NCBI GenBank assembly: GCA_015493615.1
Contig: WGCV01000054.1
Span: 1 to 44,207 of the forward strand
Source: Melioribacteraceae bacterium
Lineage (GTDB): Bacteria; Bacteroidota; Ignavibacteria; Ignavibacteriales; Melioribacteraceae
Direction: 5' to 3'
DNA: 44,207 bases
Under the pieces are notes generated by a model, which ran no database searches, had not been told where the DNA came from, and saw only the letters and a list, made by a program, of their open reading frames with translations. A program made the position numbers and the translations under genes. Of the stretch, positions 33,572-41,666 are shown piece after piece. Numbering within the stretch: position 1 is the stretch's first letter; every line of letters begins with the position of its first letter.

Positions 33572-35797
33572 ATGGAAAAAATGATAAAAAAAATAGTTAC
33601 TCTTGGACCCTCAACTAATACTATTGAAATCTTAGAAAAAATAAAAGAGCGAGTGGTAGATTTTGTAAGAATTAACATGTCACATTCGACGCTTAAAGAT
33701 TTAAAGTATTTTATTGAGTTGTCTCAAAAAGTTGGATTAGATTTCATTATTGATACGGAGGGTTCTCAAATAAGAACTTGTGAAATTAAAAACGGCGAAT
33801 ACTTTTATTATGAGAATCACGAAATCTTGCTTTATGAGGAAGAAATAATTGGAGGACCAGATAAAATTTCATTACGTCCCAAAGAAATATTTCAACAATT
33901 AAACGTTGATGATATATTATATATTGATTTTGATACTCTGGTTTTGTCGGTGGTAGATGTTTCAACAAAAAATAAAGGATTTATTAAAGCAAAAGTAATT
34001 TCGCAAGGTATATTGGGGAGTAACAAAGGCGTGGTTGTTGATAAACAAAGTGGAAACGAAATAGTTTTACCGCCATTGACCTCAAAAGATTTTGAAGCTA
34101 TCAAGATAGGGCAGAAATACAATGTGAACTTTATTGCTTTTTCATTTGCACGAAATAAGGAAGCTATTGAATATGTTAGAAATGTTTCAGGAATGAAAGT
34201 TATTTCTAAAATTGAATGTGTTGACGCCCTAAAGAATTTAGAAGAAATTATTGAAGTAAGTGATTATTTGCTTATTGATCGCGGAGACTTAAGTAAAGAA
34301 ATTCCTATTGAGAAAATACCTCTTACACAAAGAGTGATTTTATCCAAAGCAAAGAATATGAATAAAGAAGTTTTTGTCGCTACAAATCTTCTTGAATCTA
34401 TGATACACCATCGAAAACCTACAAGAGCTGAGGTGCATGATATTATTGAAACAATTAATGAAGGGGCTAATGGTTTGGTGCTTGCCGCGGAGACTGCAAT
34501 AGGAAAATATCCATTAGGATGTATTAATATGTTAAATAAACTGATTCTGCATTCGAAATTTGTAGAGAAAAAGATTAAGCAAAATGAAGAAATTACTCCT
34601 ATAAATATTAAACGTTCGTATTTGCTCGAACATTCTGTATCCTCTAATTTAATTGAACCGAATGGTGGCATACTTGTAAATAGAATTGGTAATCCGGAAG
34701 ATTTTACTAGTGAACTTTCAGACCATAAGATAAAATTGAATGAAAATACGCAGCTTGATTTTGAACAAATATCAATTGGAACATATAGTCCTTTGGAAGG
34801 ATTTTTAACAAAGGAAGAATTGAATAGTGTTTTGGATAATTTAAGGTTGCCTGAAGGAGCAATATGGCCGATTCCCATATTACTTGATGTTGATTACGAT
34901 ATTTGGAAAAAGTTATCGAATGGAGAGCTTGTTCCTTTAGTTAATTCAAATAGCGATGAAGTTGTTGGTATGATAGAAGTGGGGGACTTATATGAGTATG
35001 ATCCTTTGAAAATCGCACTAAAATTTTACGGAACTACTGTTGCCGAGCATCCGGGTGTAGCAATTACTGCTTCAATGAGTGGATATTATATCGGAGGGAA
35101 AGTTACGTTATTCTCTTTTTCAGAGAAGAAATTTAAGTATTCTTTTACGCCGAGGCAAATCAGAAGACTTTTTGAAGAAAAAAATTGGGAGAAGGTTGTT
35201 GGCTTCCATACTCGTAATGTTATTCATAAAGCGCATGAATTTATCCAATTTGAAGCTATAAAAAGAGCAAAAGCCGATGGAATTTTATTACATCCGGTTG
35301 TTGGGAAAAAAAAGAAAGGCGATTATCAGGCTCAATATATTATTGAAAGTTATGAATATATGATTAAAAATGTTTATCCGCCCGATACTGCTTTATTAGC
35401 AGTATTTTCCACTTATTCCAGATATGGAGGAGCAAAAGAAGCTTTATTTACCGCTCTTTGCAGACAAAATTTCGGCTGTAGTCATTTTGTGGTCGGAAGA
35501 GATCATACAGGAGCGGGAATAAGTACTACCAACAATTCTGGTAGTATTTTCGACAAGTTTCCGGATTTGAAAGTGAAAATTATTAAATTTGACGAGGTGT
35601 TTTTTTCAAAATTACAAAATAAATACATTGAAAAAACGTCTGAGTATGACCTTTCGGATAAGTTATCTATAAGCGGAACCGAAGCAAGAAAAATTCTATT
35701 GAGAGGCGATAATCCTCCTGAATGGTTTATGAGGGAAGAAATTGCTTCAATAATAACAACAGCAATAAAAAAGGGAGTAGAGGTTTTTGTTAAATAA
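33572..35797 (+). CDS. Pyruvate-kinase-like domain fused to ATP sulfurylase (Sat)
   Basis: A 741-residue fusion. Residues 4-335 are a pyruvate kinase barrel with its B domain. Catalytic and ion-binding positions are kept: Arg33, Asn35, Ser37 and His38 (VRINMSHS), Asp61-Thr62 (DTEGSQIRT), Lys213 and Glu215 (ISKIE), Asp239 (RGDL), Thr271 (ATNLLESM), PTRAE (283-287) and ETAIGKYP (307-314). Differences include DTKGPEIR becoming DTEGSQIR and GDLG becoming GDLS. The usual C-terminal regulatory domain is absent; residues 357-740 are ATP sulfurylase, with the PUA-like N-domain, HTRNVIHKAHE (546-556; usually QTRN) and GRDHTGAG (642-649). The APS kinase gene overlaps its stop. It should make APS, and the kinase half may regenerate ATP from PEP. 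Whether that half is active is unknown. Confidence 0.9.
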   Translation: MEKMIKKIVTLGPSTNTIEILEKIKERVVDFVRINMSHSTLKDLKYFIELSQKVGLDFIIDTEGSQIRTCEIKNGEYFYYENHEILLYEEEIIGGPDKISLRPKEIFQQLNVDDILYIDFDTLVLSVVDVSTKNKGFIKAKVISQGILGSNKGVVVDKQSGNEIVLPPLTSKDFEAIKIGQKYNVNFIAFSFARNKEAIEYVRNVSGMKVISKIECVDALKNLEEIIEVSDYLLIDRGDLSKEIPIEKIPLTQRVILSKAKNMNKEVFVATNLLESMIHHRKPTRAEVHDIIETINEGANGLVLAAETAIGKYPLGCINMLNKLILHSKFVEKKIKQNEEITPINIKRSYLLEHSVSSNLIEPNGGILVNRIGNPEDFTSELSDHKIKLNENTQLDFEQISIGTYSPLEGFLTKEELNSVLDNLRLPEGAIWPIPILLDVDYDIWKKLSNGELVPLVNSNSDEVVGMIEVGDLYEYDPLKIALKFYGTTVAEHPGVAITASMSGYYIGGKVTLFSFSEKKFKYSFTPRQIRRLFEEKNWEKVVGFHTRNVIHKAHEFIQFEAIKRAKADGILLHPVVGKKKKGDYQAQYIIESYEYMIKNVYPPDTALLAVFSTYSRYGGAKEALFTALCRQNFGCSHFVVGRDHTGAGISTTNNSGSIFDKFPDLKVKIIKFDEVFFSKLQNKYIEKTSEYDLSDKLSISGTEARKILLRGDNPPEWFMREEIASIITTAIKKGVEVFVK

Positions 35798-36314
35798 TAA
35801 GAAAGTTTTGTGGTTCACAGGATTAAGCGGTTCAGGGAAAACAACTTTAGCGTACAAAGTTAAAGATGAATTACAGAAAAAAGGATTAAAGGTCGCTATA
35901 TTTGACGGTGATAGCATAAGGGATAAAATTACTAAAAAGTTGGGTTTTACAAAAGAGGATATATGGGAAAATAATAAACTAATAGCAAATTTAGCGGCTG
36001 AAAACATTTCTAAATTTGATGTAATTTTAGTTCCGGTTATTTCTCCTTATAGAGAACATAGAGCAAAAGTACGTGAAATTATCGGAGATGTGTTTAATGA
36101 AGTTTACATTAGAGCATCATTGGAAGAGTGTATTAAAAGAGATACTAAGGGACTTTATAAAAAGGCAATAAATGGAGAGATAAATAATTTAATTGGTTTT
36201 GCGGAAATATCGCCATACGAGTCTCCAGTGAATCCTGACCTAATAATTGATACCGAAAACCTTACAATTCATGAAAGTTTATCGCGCATAATTAATTTTG
36301 TTATAAACCAATGA
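35787..36314 (+). CDS. cysC: APS kinase
   Basis: A 175-residue adenylylsulfate kinase: P-loop GLSGSGKTT (12-20), FDGDSIRDK (39-47), SPYREHR (86-92) and the RDTKGLYKKA lid (118-127). It phosphorylates APS to PAPS, releasing ADP. It starts with TTG at 35787 inside the end of the Sat fusion (11-base overlap) and overlaps the sulfotransferase start by 4 bases, so APS synthesis, PAPS synthesis and sulfation are coupled in expression. Confidence 0.92.
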   Translation: MLNNKKVLWFTGLSGSGKTTLAYKVKDELQKKGLKVAIFDGDSIRDKITKKLGFTKEDIWENNKLIANLAAENISKFDVILVPVISPYREHRAKVREIIGDVFNEVYIRASLEECIKRDTKGLYKKAINGEINNLIGFAEISPYESPVNPDLIIDTENLTIHESLSRIINFVINQ

Positions 36315-37225
36315 TTATGAATATTAATAAACCAATTTTTGTTATAGGAACTAATAGAGCAGGCAAAGAACTTTTTATAAAGTTAATAGCTTATCATAAA
36401 GAACTAGGTTGGTTATCAAATTATCATATGAGATTTCCCACAAAGGAAAGCGTTGCTTACTTGAATCGTTTGCTGGATTTTCCCTTATTATATTATACTA
36501 AAATTAAATATATGAAAGGGATACCAAAACCTTCTTCTTCCTATATGTTCTGGAATAATATTTTTGAGGGTTTTAGGAGACCGTTTAGAGATTTAAGGGA
36601 AGACGATGTCAATCCGTTGGTTGAAAAAAAAATACGTCAGAAGGTTTATAACGTTCTAAAGAAAGAGGGGAAAAAAAGATTTCTTGCACAATACTCCGGC
36701 TGGTCAAGAATAGGTTTTTTCAAAAAGATTTATCCGGATGCTAAATTCATACATATTGTACGGGACGGAAGAGCAGTCGCGAATTCTTTAACTAATTACG
36801 AAGGATGGGAAGGATGGGAAGGAGTGTATAATTGGCGGCTTGGTTATTTACCGAATGAAGAAGAAAAAAATTTTTTAGAAAATGTGAATTGGTCCTTTTA
36901 TGGAATTGCAGCATTAGAGTGGAAAGCTGTTGTATCAAATATAATTGAAGTTAGTTCTAAACTAAGTAAAGATGATTTTTTAACGATTCGATACGAAGAT
37001 TTGGTAAGCGAACCATTAGAAACAGTTTTTAATATTTTTGATTTTTGTGAGTTGGAAATAAACAGAAAGCAATACTTAAAACATTTTAAAACTATCAAAA
37101 TTATAAATGCAAACGAAAGTAAATTCAGAATTCCCTCTTGGAAACAAAATTTAAGTGTTGAAATTGTTGCTGAACTAAATGAATTTTTGTATAAAGAACT
37201 TAAATATTTTTCTTACCTTACTTGA
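36311..37225 (+). CDS. PAPS-dependent sulfotransferase
   Basis: A 304-residue soluble sulfotransferase. The 5'-phosphosulfate loop is in FVIGTNRAGKELF (10-22), a variant of the usual GxxRSGTT, and the 3'-phosphate site is FIHIVRDGRAVANSL (147-161) with Arg152 and Ser160. It probably sulfates a sugar of the repeat unit or its lipid-linked precursor in the cytoplasm. It directly follows CysC with ATG overlap. Confidence 0.88.
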   Translation: MIMNINKPIFVIGTNRAGKELFIKLIAYHKELGWLSNYHMRFPTKESVAYLNRLLDFPLLYYTKIKYMKGIPKPSSSYMFWNNIFEGFRRPFRDLREDDVNPLVEKKIRQKVYNVLKKEGKKRFLAQYSGWSRIGFFKKIYPDAKFIHIVRDGRAVANSLTNYEGWEGWEGVYNWRLGYLPNEEEKNFLENVNWSFYGIAALEWKAVVSNIIEVSSKLSKDDFLTIRYEDLVSEPLETVFNIFDFCELEINRKQYLKHFKTIKIINANESKFRIPSWKQNLSVEIVAELNEFLYKELKYFSYLT

Positions 37226-37227
37226 TT

Positions 37228-37980
37228 ATGGGAAGTATTGAAGCTTTCGTAAATGTTTTAAATGAAATTAAAGATTTCTCAGAATTAAATAATTTCATAA
37301 AGAAGTATGAACTTATTAGAGATAATTTTGATAAGAAAGTTCTGAGAGTTGTTGATCATAATAAAGTTTATTACTGTAAAATTTGGATAGAAAAAGGGCT
37401 TAAAAGGGAAATAATTAATTTAATTAGGCGAGGGAATAGAGGAAGTCGTGAAGTTAAAGGATTAAATAGATTATTGCAAAAAGGTTTTTGCGTTCCTAAT
37501 CTAGTAAGTTCTGGTTCAATAAAATTCAGCAAATTTTCTATTATAGAATGGGTGATTACAGAAGAAGTTAATGGATATGTTGGATTAGATAAGTTATTAT
37601 ATGAAAACAAAAATATAGATAAATTTAGTTCCATTGCCGCAAATGCGTTGTACAAAATCCATAATATAGATTTGATTTATGGCGATTACAATTTTGAAAA
37701 TATTTTGATTAATACTAATGGAGAGGTTTGCTTTCTCGACTGGTTGGGCGTAAGGGAAAGCGCTTCAGTCAAAAAGAAACTAAAGGATGTCTCGGTTTCC
37801 CTTTATGAAATTACAGCTAATTCTACATATCCTAATAAACATGAAATTAACGGAATCTTTTTGAAAAGTTATTTGAAAAATTTTAATGAATCTCAAGCTC
37901 CTTCATACAAAAAAATAATATTGAGTTACTATAAAGAACTCTTGAGAAAGAAAAATATTACAGATGAAATTAATTTTTAA
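37228..37980 (+). CDS. Lipopolysaccharide kinase-like (WaaP/InaA-type) protein
   Basis: A 250-residue protein with a protein-kinase-like fold. Lys51 in VYYCKIW, the catalytic loop GDYNFENIL (152-160, Asp153, Asn158) and the metal Asp171 in FLDWLGV match WaaP/Kdo-kinase-like sugar kinases. It may phosphorylate a sugar of the glycan core or repeat unit. It sits just after the sulfotransferase. The ATG at 37228 is taken; a TTG two codons earlier overlaps the preceding stop. It overlaps the next glycosyltransferase by 17 bases. A choline- or aminoglycoside-kinase-like role is an alternative. Confidence 0.75.
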   Translation: MGSIEAFVNVLNEIKDFSELNNFIKKYELIRDNFDKKVLRVVDHNKVYYCKIWIEKGLKREIINLIRRGNRGSREVKGLNRLLQKGFCVPNLVSSGSIKFSKFSIIEWVITEEVNGYVGLDKLLYENKNIDKFSSIAANALYKIHNIDLIYGDYNFENILINTNGEVCFLDWLGVRESASVKKKLKDVSVSLYEITANSTYPNKHEINGIFLKSYLKNFNESQAPSYKKIILSYYKELLRKKNITDEINF

Positions 37981-39043
37981 CACCCGAACATTTTGGGAGG
38001 AGCCGCCGAGAGCTCGTCACCAATTGGCACGCAGTTTGGCAAAGCAAGGAATCGAAATATTTTTTATTGCAAAAAACAAGAAGGGTAAAAAAAACATTAC
38101 TTTTAATGAAGTTGAAAAAAATATATTTTTAATTCAACCTTCGTGGTATTTTTTAGCCGTAATTATTTATAGAATACCAATAATTAATGAAATATATCAA
38201 GTATGGCTTTTTAAAAATATTAGAAAAAAAATTGGCAACTACGTTGTGGTTAATTTTGACCCGTCGGCATGGTTGCTTTTTAAATACTTTAAAAATGTAA
38301 TATATTTTTGTAATGATAATTTTTTAGCGGTCAAAAGGGCAAAATCTTATATAGTTGTTTTATATCATTTTTTTACGCAAAAATTAGTAATTAAAAATTC
38401 GGTTTTTAATTGTGGAGTCAGCATATATTTATACGATTACTTAAAAAAATATAATCCTAATTCACATTTGTTTTTAACTGCGGCTCCGGATTTAAATTAT
38501 AATTTTTTAAAGCACAATGAAATCAAAGATAAATGCACTGTTGTTTATGTAGGTTGGTTAGCGAAAATCGATATCGAACTTCTACAAGGATTAGCGGTTG
38601 AAAGTGAAAAATTCCGAATAATAATAGTGGGGCCTGGCGAAGAACTATTGAAAGATAAATTCTCGAGTTTTAGTAATATTGAATTTCACGGTGAGAAAAG
38701 AGGCGATGAATTATATTCACTTTTGGAGTCTTCTGACGTAGCAATTGCTCCGTATATTATTGACGACGATGTGGAAAATGTTTATACCATGCCTAATAAA
38801 TTTTGGTTATATTTAGCTTTTGGTTTGTCTATCGTAACAAGAAAAATAAAGAATCTATACCATTTACCGGAAAAATTTGTTTATCAAGCATATGACGTTA
38901 GGGGATTTGTTGATAATGTTTTTAGAGCTTGTAGAGAAAATTCAACTCAAGTGATAAAAGAAAGAATTAGCTTCGCGAAAAATAACACTTGGGAACATCG
39001 CGGGAGAGAATTCATAAATCTAATTAATAAATATATCGGTTAA
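37964..39043 (+). CDS. Putative GT4-like glycosyltransferase
   Basis: A 359-residue GT-B-like protein with VVYVGWLAKIDIELLQGLAV at the start of the C-domain and a donor-site region APYIIDDDVENVYTMPNKFW, a layout seen in GT4-like enzymes that handle uronic or amino sugars. Weaker match than the other glycosyltransferases in the cluster; no membrane segments. The WbpB-like oxidoreductase follows 4 bases later. Confidence 0.75.
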   Translation: MKLIFNTRTFWEEPPRARHQLARSLAKQGIEIFFIAKNKKGKKNITFNEVEKNIFLIQPSWYFLAVIIYRIPIINEIYQVWLFKNIRKKIGNYVVVNFDPSAWLLFKYFKNVIYFCNDNFLAVKRAKSYIVVLYHFFTQKLVIKNSVFNCGVSIYLYDYLKKYNPNSHLFLTAAPDLNYNFLKHNEIKDKCTVVYVGWLAKIDIELLQGLAVESEKFRIIIVGPGEELLKDKFSSFSNIEFHGEKRGDELYSLLESSDVAIAPYIIDDDVENVYTMPNKFWLYLAFGLSIVTRKIKNLYHLPEKFVYQAYDVRGFVDNVFRACRENSTQVIKERISFAKNNTWEHRGREFINLINKYIG

Positions 39044-39047
39044 ACAA

Positions 39048-40073
39048 ATGGGAAAATTGAAATTCGGATTAATAGGTTGCGGACGAATTGCGCAAAGACA
39101 TGCCGAGCATATTAGCAATGTAGGAGAGCTTAAGGCTGTGTGCGATATTGATTTGCGGAAAGCTCAACTGTTAGGGGAAAAGTACAAAGCGAACATTTAT
39201 TCCGATATCGACGAACTACTAGAGCATGAAAAAGATATTGACGTTATCTCGATATGTACGCCTAATGGTTTGCACGCCGAGCATACAATAAAAAGTTTAA
39301 AAGCAGGTTTTCATGTATTATGTGAAAAACCAATGGCAATTAGCGTTTTGGATGCCGGAAAGATGATTGATGCTGCGGAGAAAGCGAATAAGAGGTTATT
39401 TATTGTTAAGCAAAACCGTTTTAATCCGCCTGTTGCCGCAGTAAAAAATTTAATTGATAATAATAAACTCGGAAGAATTTACAGCGTTCATTTAAGTTGT
39501 TTTTGGAATAGGAATTTTGAGTATTATACAAATTCGGATTGGAAAGGGACAAAAGAATTGGACGGTGGAACGCTTTTTACGCAATTTAGCCATTTTATTG
39601 ATTTGTTGTTTTATTTAATTGGCGATGTTCAGGAAGTTTATTCGTTTAATGAAAATTTTACCCATAAAGATATTATTGAATTTGAGGACACAGGCGTGGC
39701 TATTTTGAAATTTTACAACGGCGCCTTGGGAACTGTAAATTACACGGTGAATAGTTATAAAAAGAATATGGAAGGTTCAATTACTATTTTCGGCGAAAAA
39801 GGGACGGTTAAAATCGGCGGGCAATATCTTAACGAATTGGAATATCAAAACATTGAGGGCGTAAAAATTGAAGGGTTGCCTGAAGGAAACCCGCCAAACA
39901 ATTACGGACAATATGTTGGCTCGATGTCCAATCACAGCGAGGTTTACAAAAATGTTGTAAATGTGCTTGAAAATGGAGGAATAATAGCAACAAATGGTTT
40001 TGAAGGATTAAAGACAGTGGAAATTATTGATAAAATTTATAGGAGTGCGGCTAAACTCAATGGGAAAAGTTGA
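39048..40073 (+). CDS. WbpB-like Gfo/Idh/MocA oxidoreductase (second copy)
   Basis: A 341-residue NAD-dependent sugar dehydrogenase: GLIGCGRIAQRHAEH (7-21) and CEKPM (92-96). It differs from the first WbpB-like protein (7718), for example in the long FWNRNFEYYTNSDWKGTKEL region, and is closer in style to UDP-GlcNAc 3-dehydrogenases. With the acetyltransferase and aminotransferase that follow, it forms a second 3-keto/3-amino/3-acetamido sugar set. The next gene overlaps it by 14 bases. Confidence 0.83.
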   Translation: MGKLKFGLIGCGRIAQRHAEHISNVGELKAVCDIDLRKAQLLGEKYKANIYSDIDELLEHEKDIDVISICTPNGLHAEHTIKSLKAGFHVLCEKPMAISVLDAGKMIDAAEKANKRLFIVKQNRFNPPVAAVKNLIDNNKLGRIYSVHLSCFWNRNFEYYTNSDWKGTKELDGGTLFTQFSHFIDLLFYLIGDVQEVYSFNENFTHKDIIEFEDTGVAILKFYNGALGTVNYTVNSYKKNMEGSITIFGEKGTVKIGGQYLNELEYQNIEGVKIEGLPEGNPPNNYGQYVGSMSNHSEVYKNVVNVLENGGIIATNGFEGLKTVEIIDKIYRSAAKLNGKS

Positions 40074-40536
40074 TATTTTGGAAATTGGAATAGTTGATGT
40101 AAAATTTGGCGACAATGTAAAGGTTGTTAAGCCGGTTAATTTGTATGGATGTACAATAGGCGACAATTGTTTTATCGGCCCGTTTGTTGAAATTCAAAAA
40201 AATGTTTTCATCGGAAATAATTGTAAAATACAATCGCATGCTTTTATTTGCGAGTTGGTAACTATTGGTAATAATTGTTTTATTTCGCACGGAGCAATGT
40301 TTATTAATGATAAATTTCAAAAAGGCGGGCCGGCGCAAGGAGATAAGAATTTATGGTCTGAAACAATTATTGGTAACAATGTTTCTATTGGCACAAATGC
40401 TACAATTTTACCGGTGAAAATTTGTGATAATGTTGTTATTGGCGCAGGGAGCGTTGTAACGAAAGATATAACGGAACCGGGCATTTATGTAGGAAATCCT
40501 GCAAGAAAAATTAATGATTTACCAAATATAGGTTAA
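40060..40536 (+). CDS. WbpD-like hexapeptide N-acetyltransferase (second copy)
   Basis: A 158-residue beta-helix acetyltransferase with hexapeptide repeats through most of its length. It is shorter than the 195-residue WbpD-like protein at 9245 and lacks that protein's C-terminal tail. ATG 40060 is chosen, with AGGAG at 40041-40045; an earlier in-frame TTG at 40027 has no ribosome site. It lies between the second oxidoreductase and the second aminotransferase and is probably the C3 N-acetyltransferase of that set. Confidence 0.83.
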   Translation: MGKVDILEIGIVDVKFGDNVKVVKPVNLYGCTIGDNCFIGPFVEIQKNVFIGNNCKIQSHAFICELVTIGNNCFISHGAMFINDKFQKGGPAQGDKNLWSETIIGNNVSIGTNATILPVKICDNVVIGAGSVVTKDITEPGIYVGNPARKINDLPNIG

Positions 40537-40539
40537 AAT

Positions 40540-41658
40540 ATGAAAATTAATTTTGTTGATTTAAAAAAACAGTATTTAAATATCAAAACGGAAATCGATT
40601 CCGCAATTAATGAGGTATTGGAAAATACGGCATTTATCAAAGGGCGTTATGTCGAAAATTTTGAGAAAGCTTTTGCACAAAAATTAGGCGTAAAGTATTG
40701 TATAGGAGTTGGCAACGGTACGGACGCTTTGATGGTAGCGTTAAAAGCCCTTGGAATTGGAAGAGGAGACGAAGTTATTACGGCAGCTAATTCATTTATT
40801 GCCACCTCCGAAGCAATTACGGCTGTTGGTGCAAAGGTTGTTTTTGTTGATATTAATCCCAATACTTACAACATAGACGTTACAAAAGTTGATGAGAAAA
40901 TAACCTCGAAAACCAAAGCTATAATTCCGGTGCATTTGTATGGTCAGCCTGCTGATATGAAACAGATTTTGGAAGTCGCGAAGCGGCATAATCTTTTTGT
41001 TGTAGAGGATACCGCGCAAGCGCATTTTGCTGAATATAATATGAACGGAAAATGGTATTTTGCCGGAACAATGGGAGACATTGCTACTTTTAGTTTTTAT
41101 CCTGGTAAAAATCTTGGGGCATACGGTGATGCCGGAACAATTGTTACCAATGATGAAGAAATTGCTAAAAAGGCGAAAATGCTTGCTAATCATGGTAGAA
41201 TTTCAAAATATGATCATGAGTTTGAAGGTTACAATAGCCGCTTGGACGGGATACAAGCTGCTATTTTAAACGTTAAATTAAAGTACATAAATGAATGGAG
41301 CCAGAAAAGAAGAAAGATTGCAAAAATTTACTCGGAAAAGCTAAATAATATAGGCGATATTAAAACGCCTTTTGTTCCGGACTATGCTAAACCGGTTTGG
41401 CATTTATATGTCGTACGAACAAAGTATCGCGAGGAATTAAAAAAATTTTTAGCCGAAAAAGGAATAGCAACAGGCATTCATTATCCGATAGCCCTTCCTA
41501 ACCTTAAGGCATATAGTTATTTGGGATATAAAAAGGATGATTTTCCAGTCTCATCAAGATATCAGGATGAGATATTGAGTTTGCCGATGTTTCCGGAATT
41601 AGAAGAAGACGAACAACATCGAATTATTGAAATGATTTTAAATTTTTACAAGAGATAA
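40540..41658 (+). CDS. DegT-family aminotransferase (second WbpE-like copy)
   Basis: A 372-residue PLP aminotransferase with GNGTDAL (59-65) and PLP lysine Lys190 in PGKNLGAYGDAG (188-199). It is clearly related to the protein at 10353 but not a recent duplicate (YPGK instead of FPSK, different N-terminal region). It should aminate C3 of the keto sugar from the oxidoreductase at 39048. The upstream stop and this ATG are 3 bases apart. Confidence 0.88.
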   Translation: MKINFVDLKKQYLNIKTEIDSAINEVLENTAFIKGRYVENFEKAFAQKLGVKYCIGVGNGTDALMVALKALGIGRGDEVITAANSFIATSEAITAVGAKVVFVDINPNTYNIDVTKVDEKITSKTKAIIPVHLYGQPADMKQILEVAKRHNLFVVEDTAQAHFAEYNMNGKWYFAGTMGDIATFSFYPGKNLGAYGDAGTIVTNDEEIAKKAKMLANHGRISKYDHEFEGYNSRLDGIQAAILNVKLKYINEWSQKRRKIAKIYSEKLNNIGDIKTPFVPDYAKPVWHLYVVRTKYREELKKFLAEKGIATGIHYPIALPNLKAYSYLGYKKDDFPVSSRYQDEILSLPMFPELEEDEQHRIIEMILNFYKR

Positions 41659-41666
41659 GTTAAGAT

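Noticed and set aside
33572-34600. Housekeeping pyruvate kinase next to a separate sat gene
   Set aside because: One continuous frame spans both domains with no stop or start between them, and the C-terminal pyruvate kinase domain is absent.
34264-34878. 204-codon open frame on the minus strand within the kinase/sulfurylase gene
   Set aside because: It is a shadow of a clearly coding plus-strand frame with conserved catalytic motifs.
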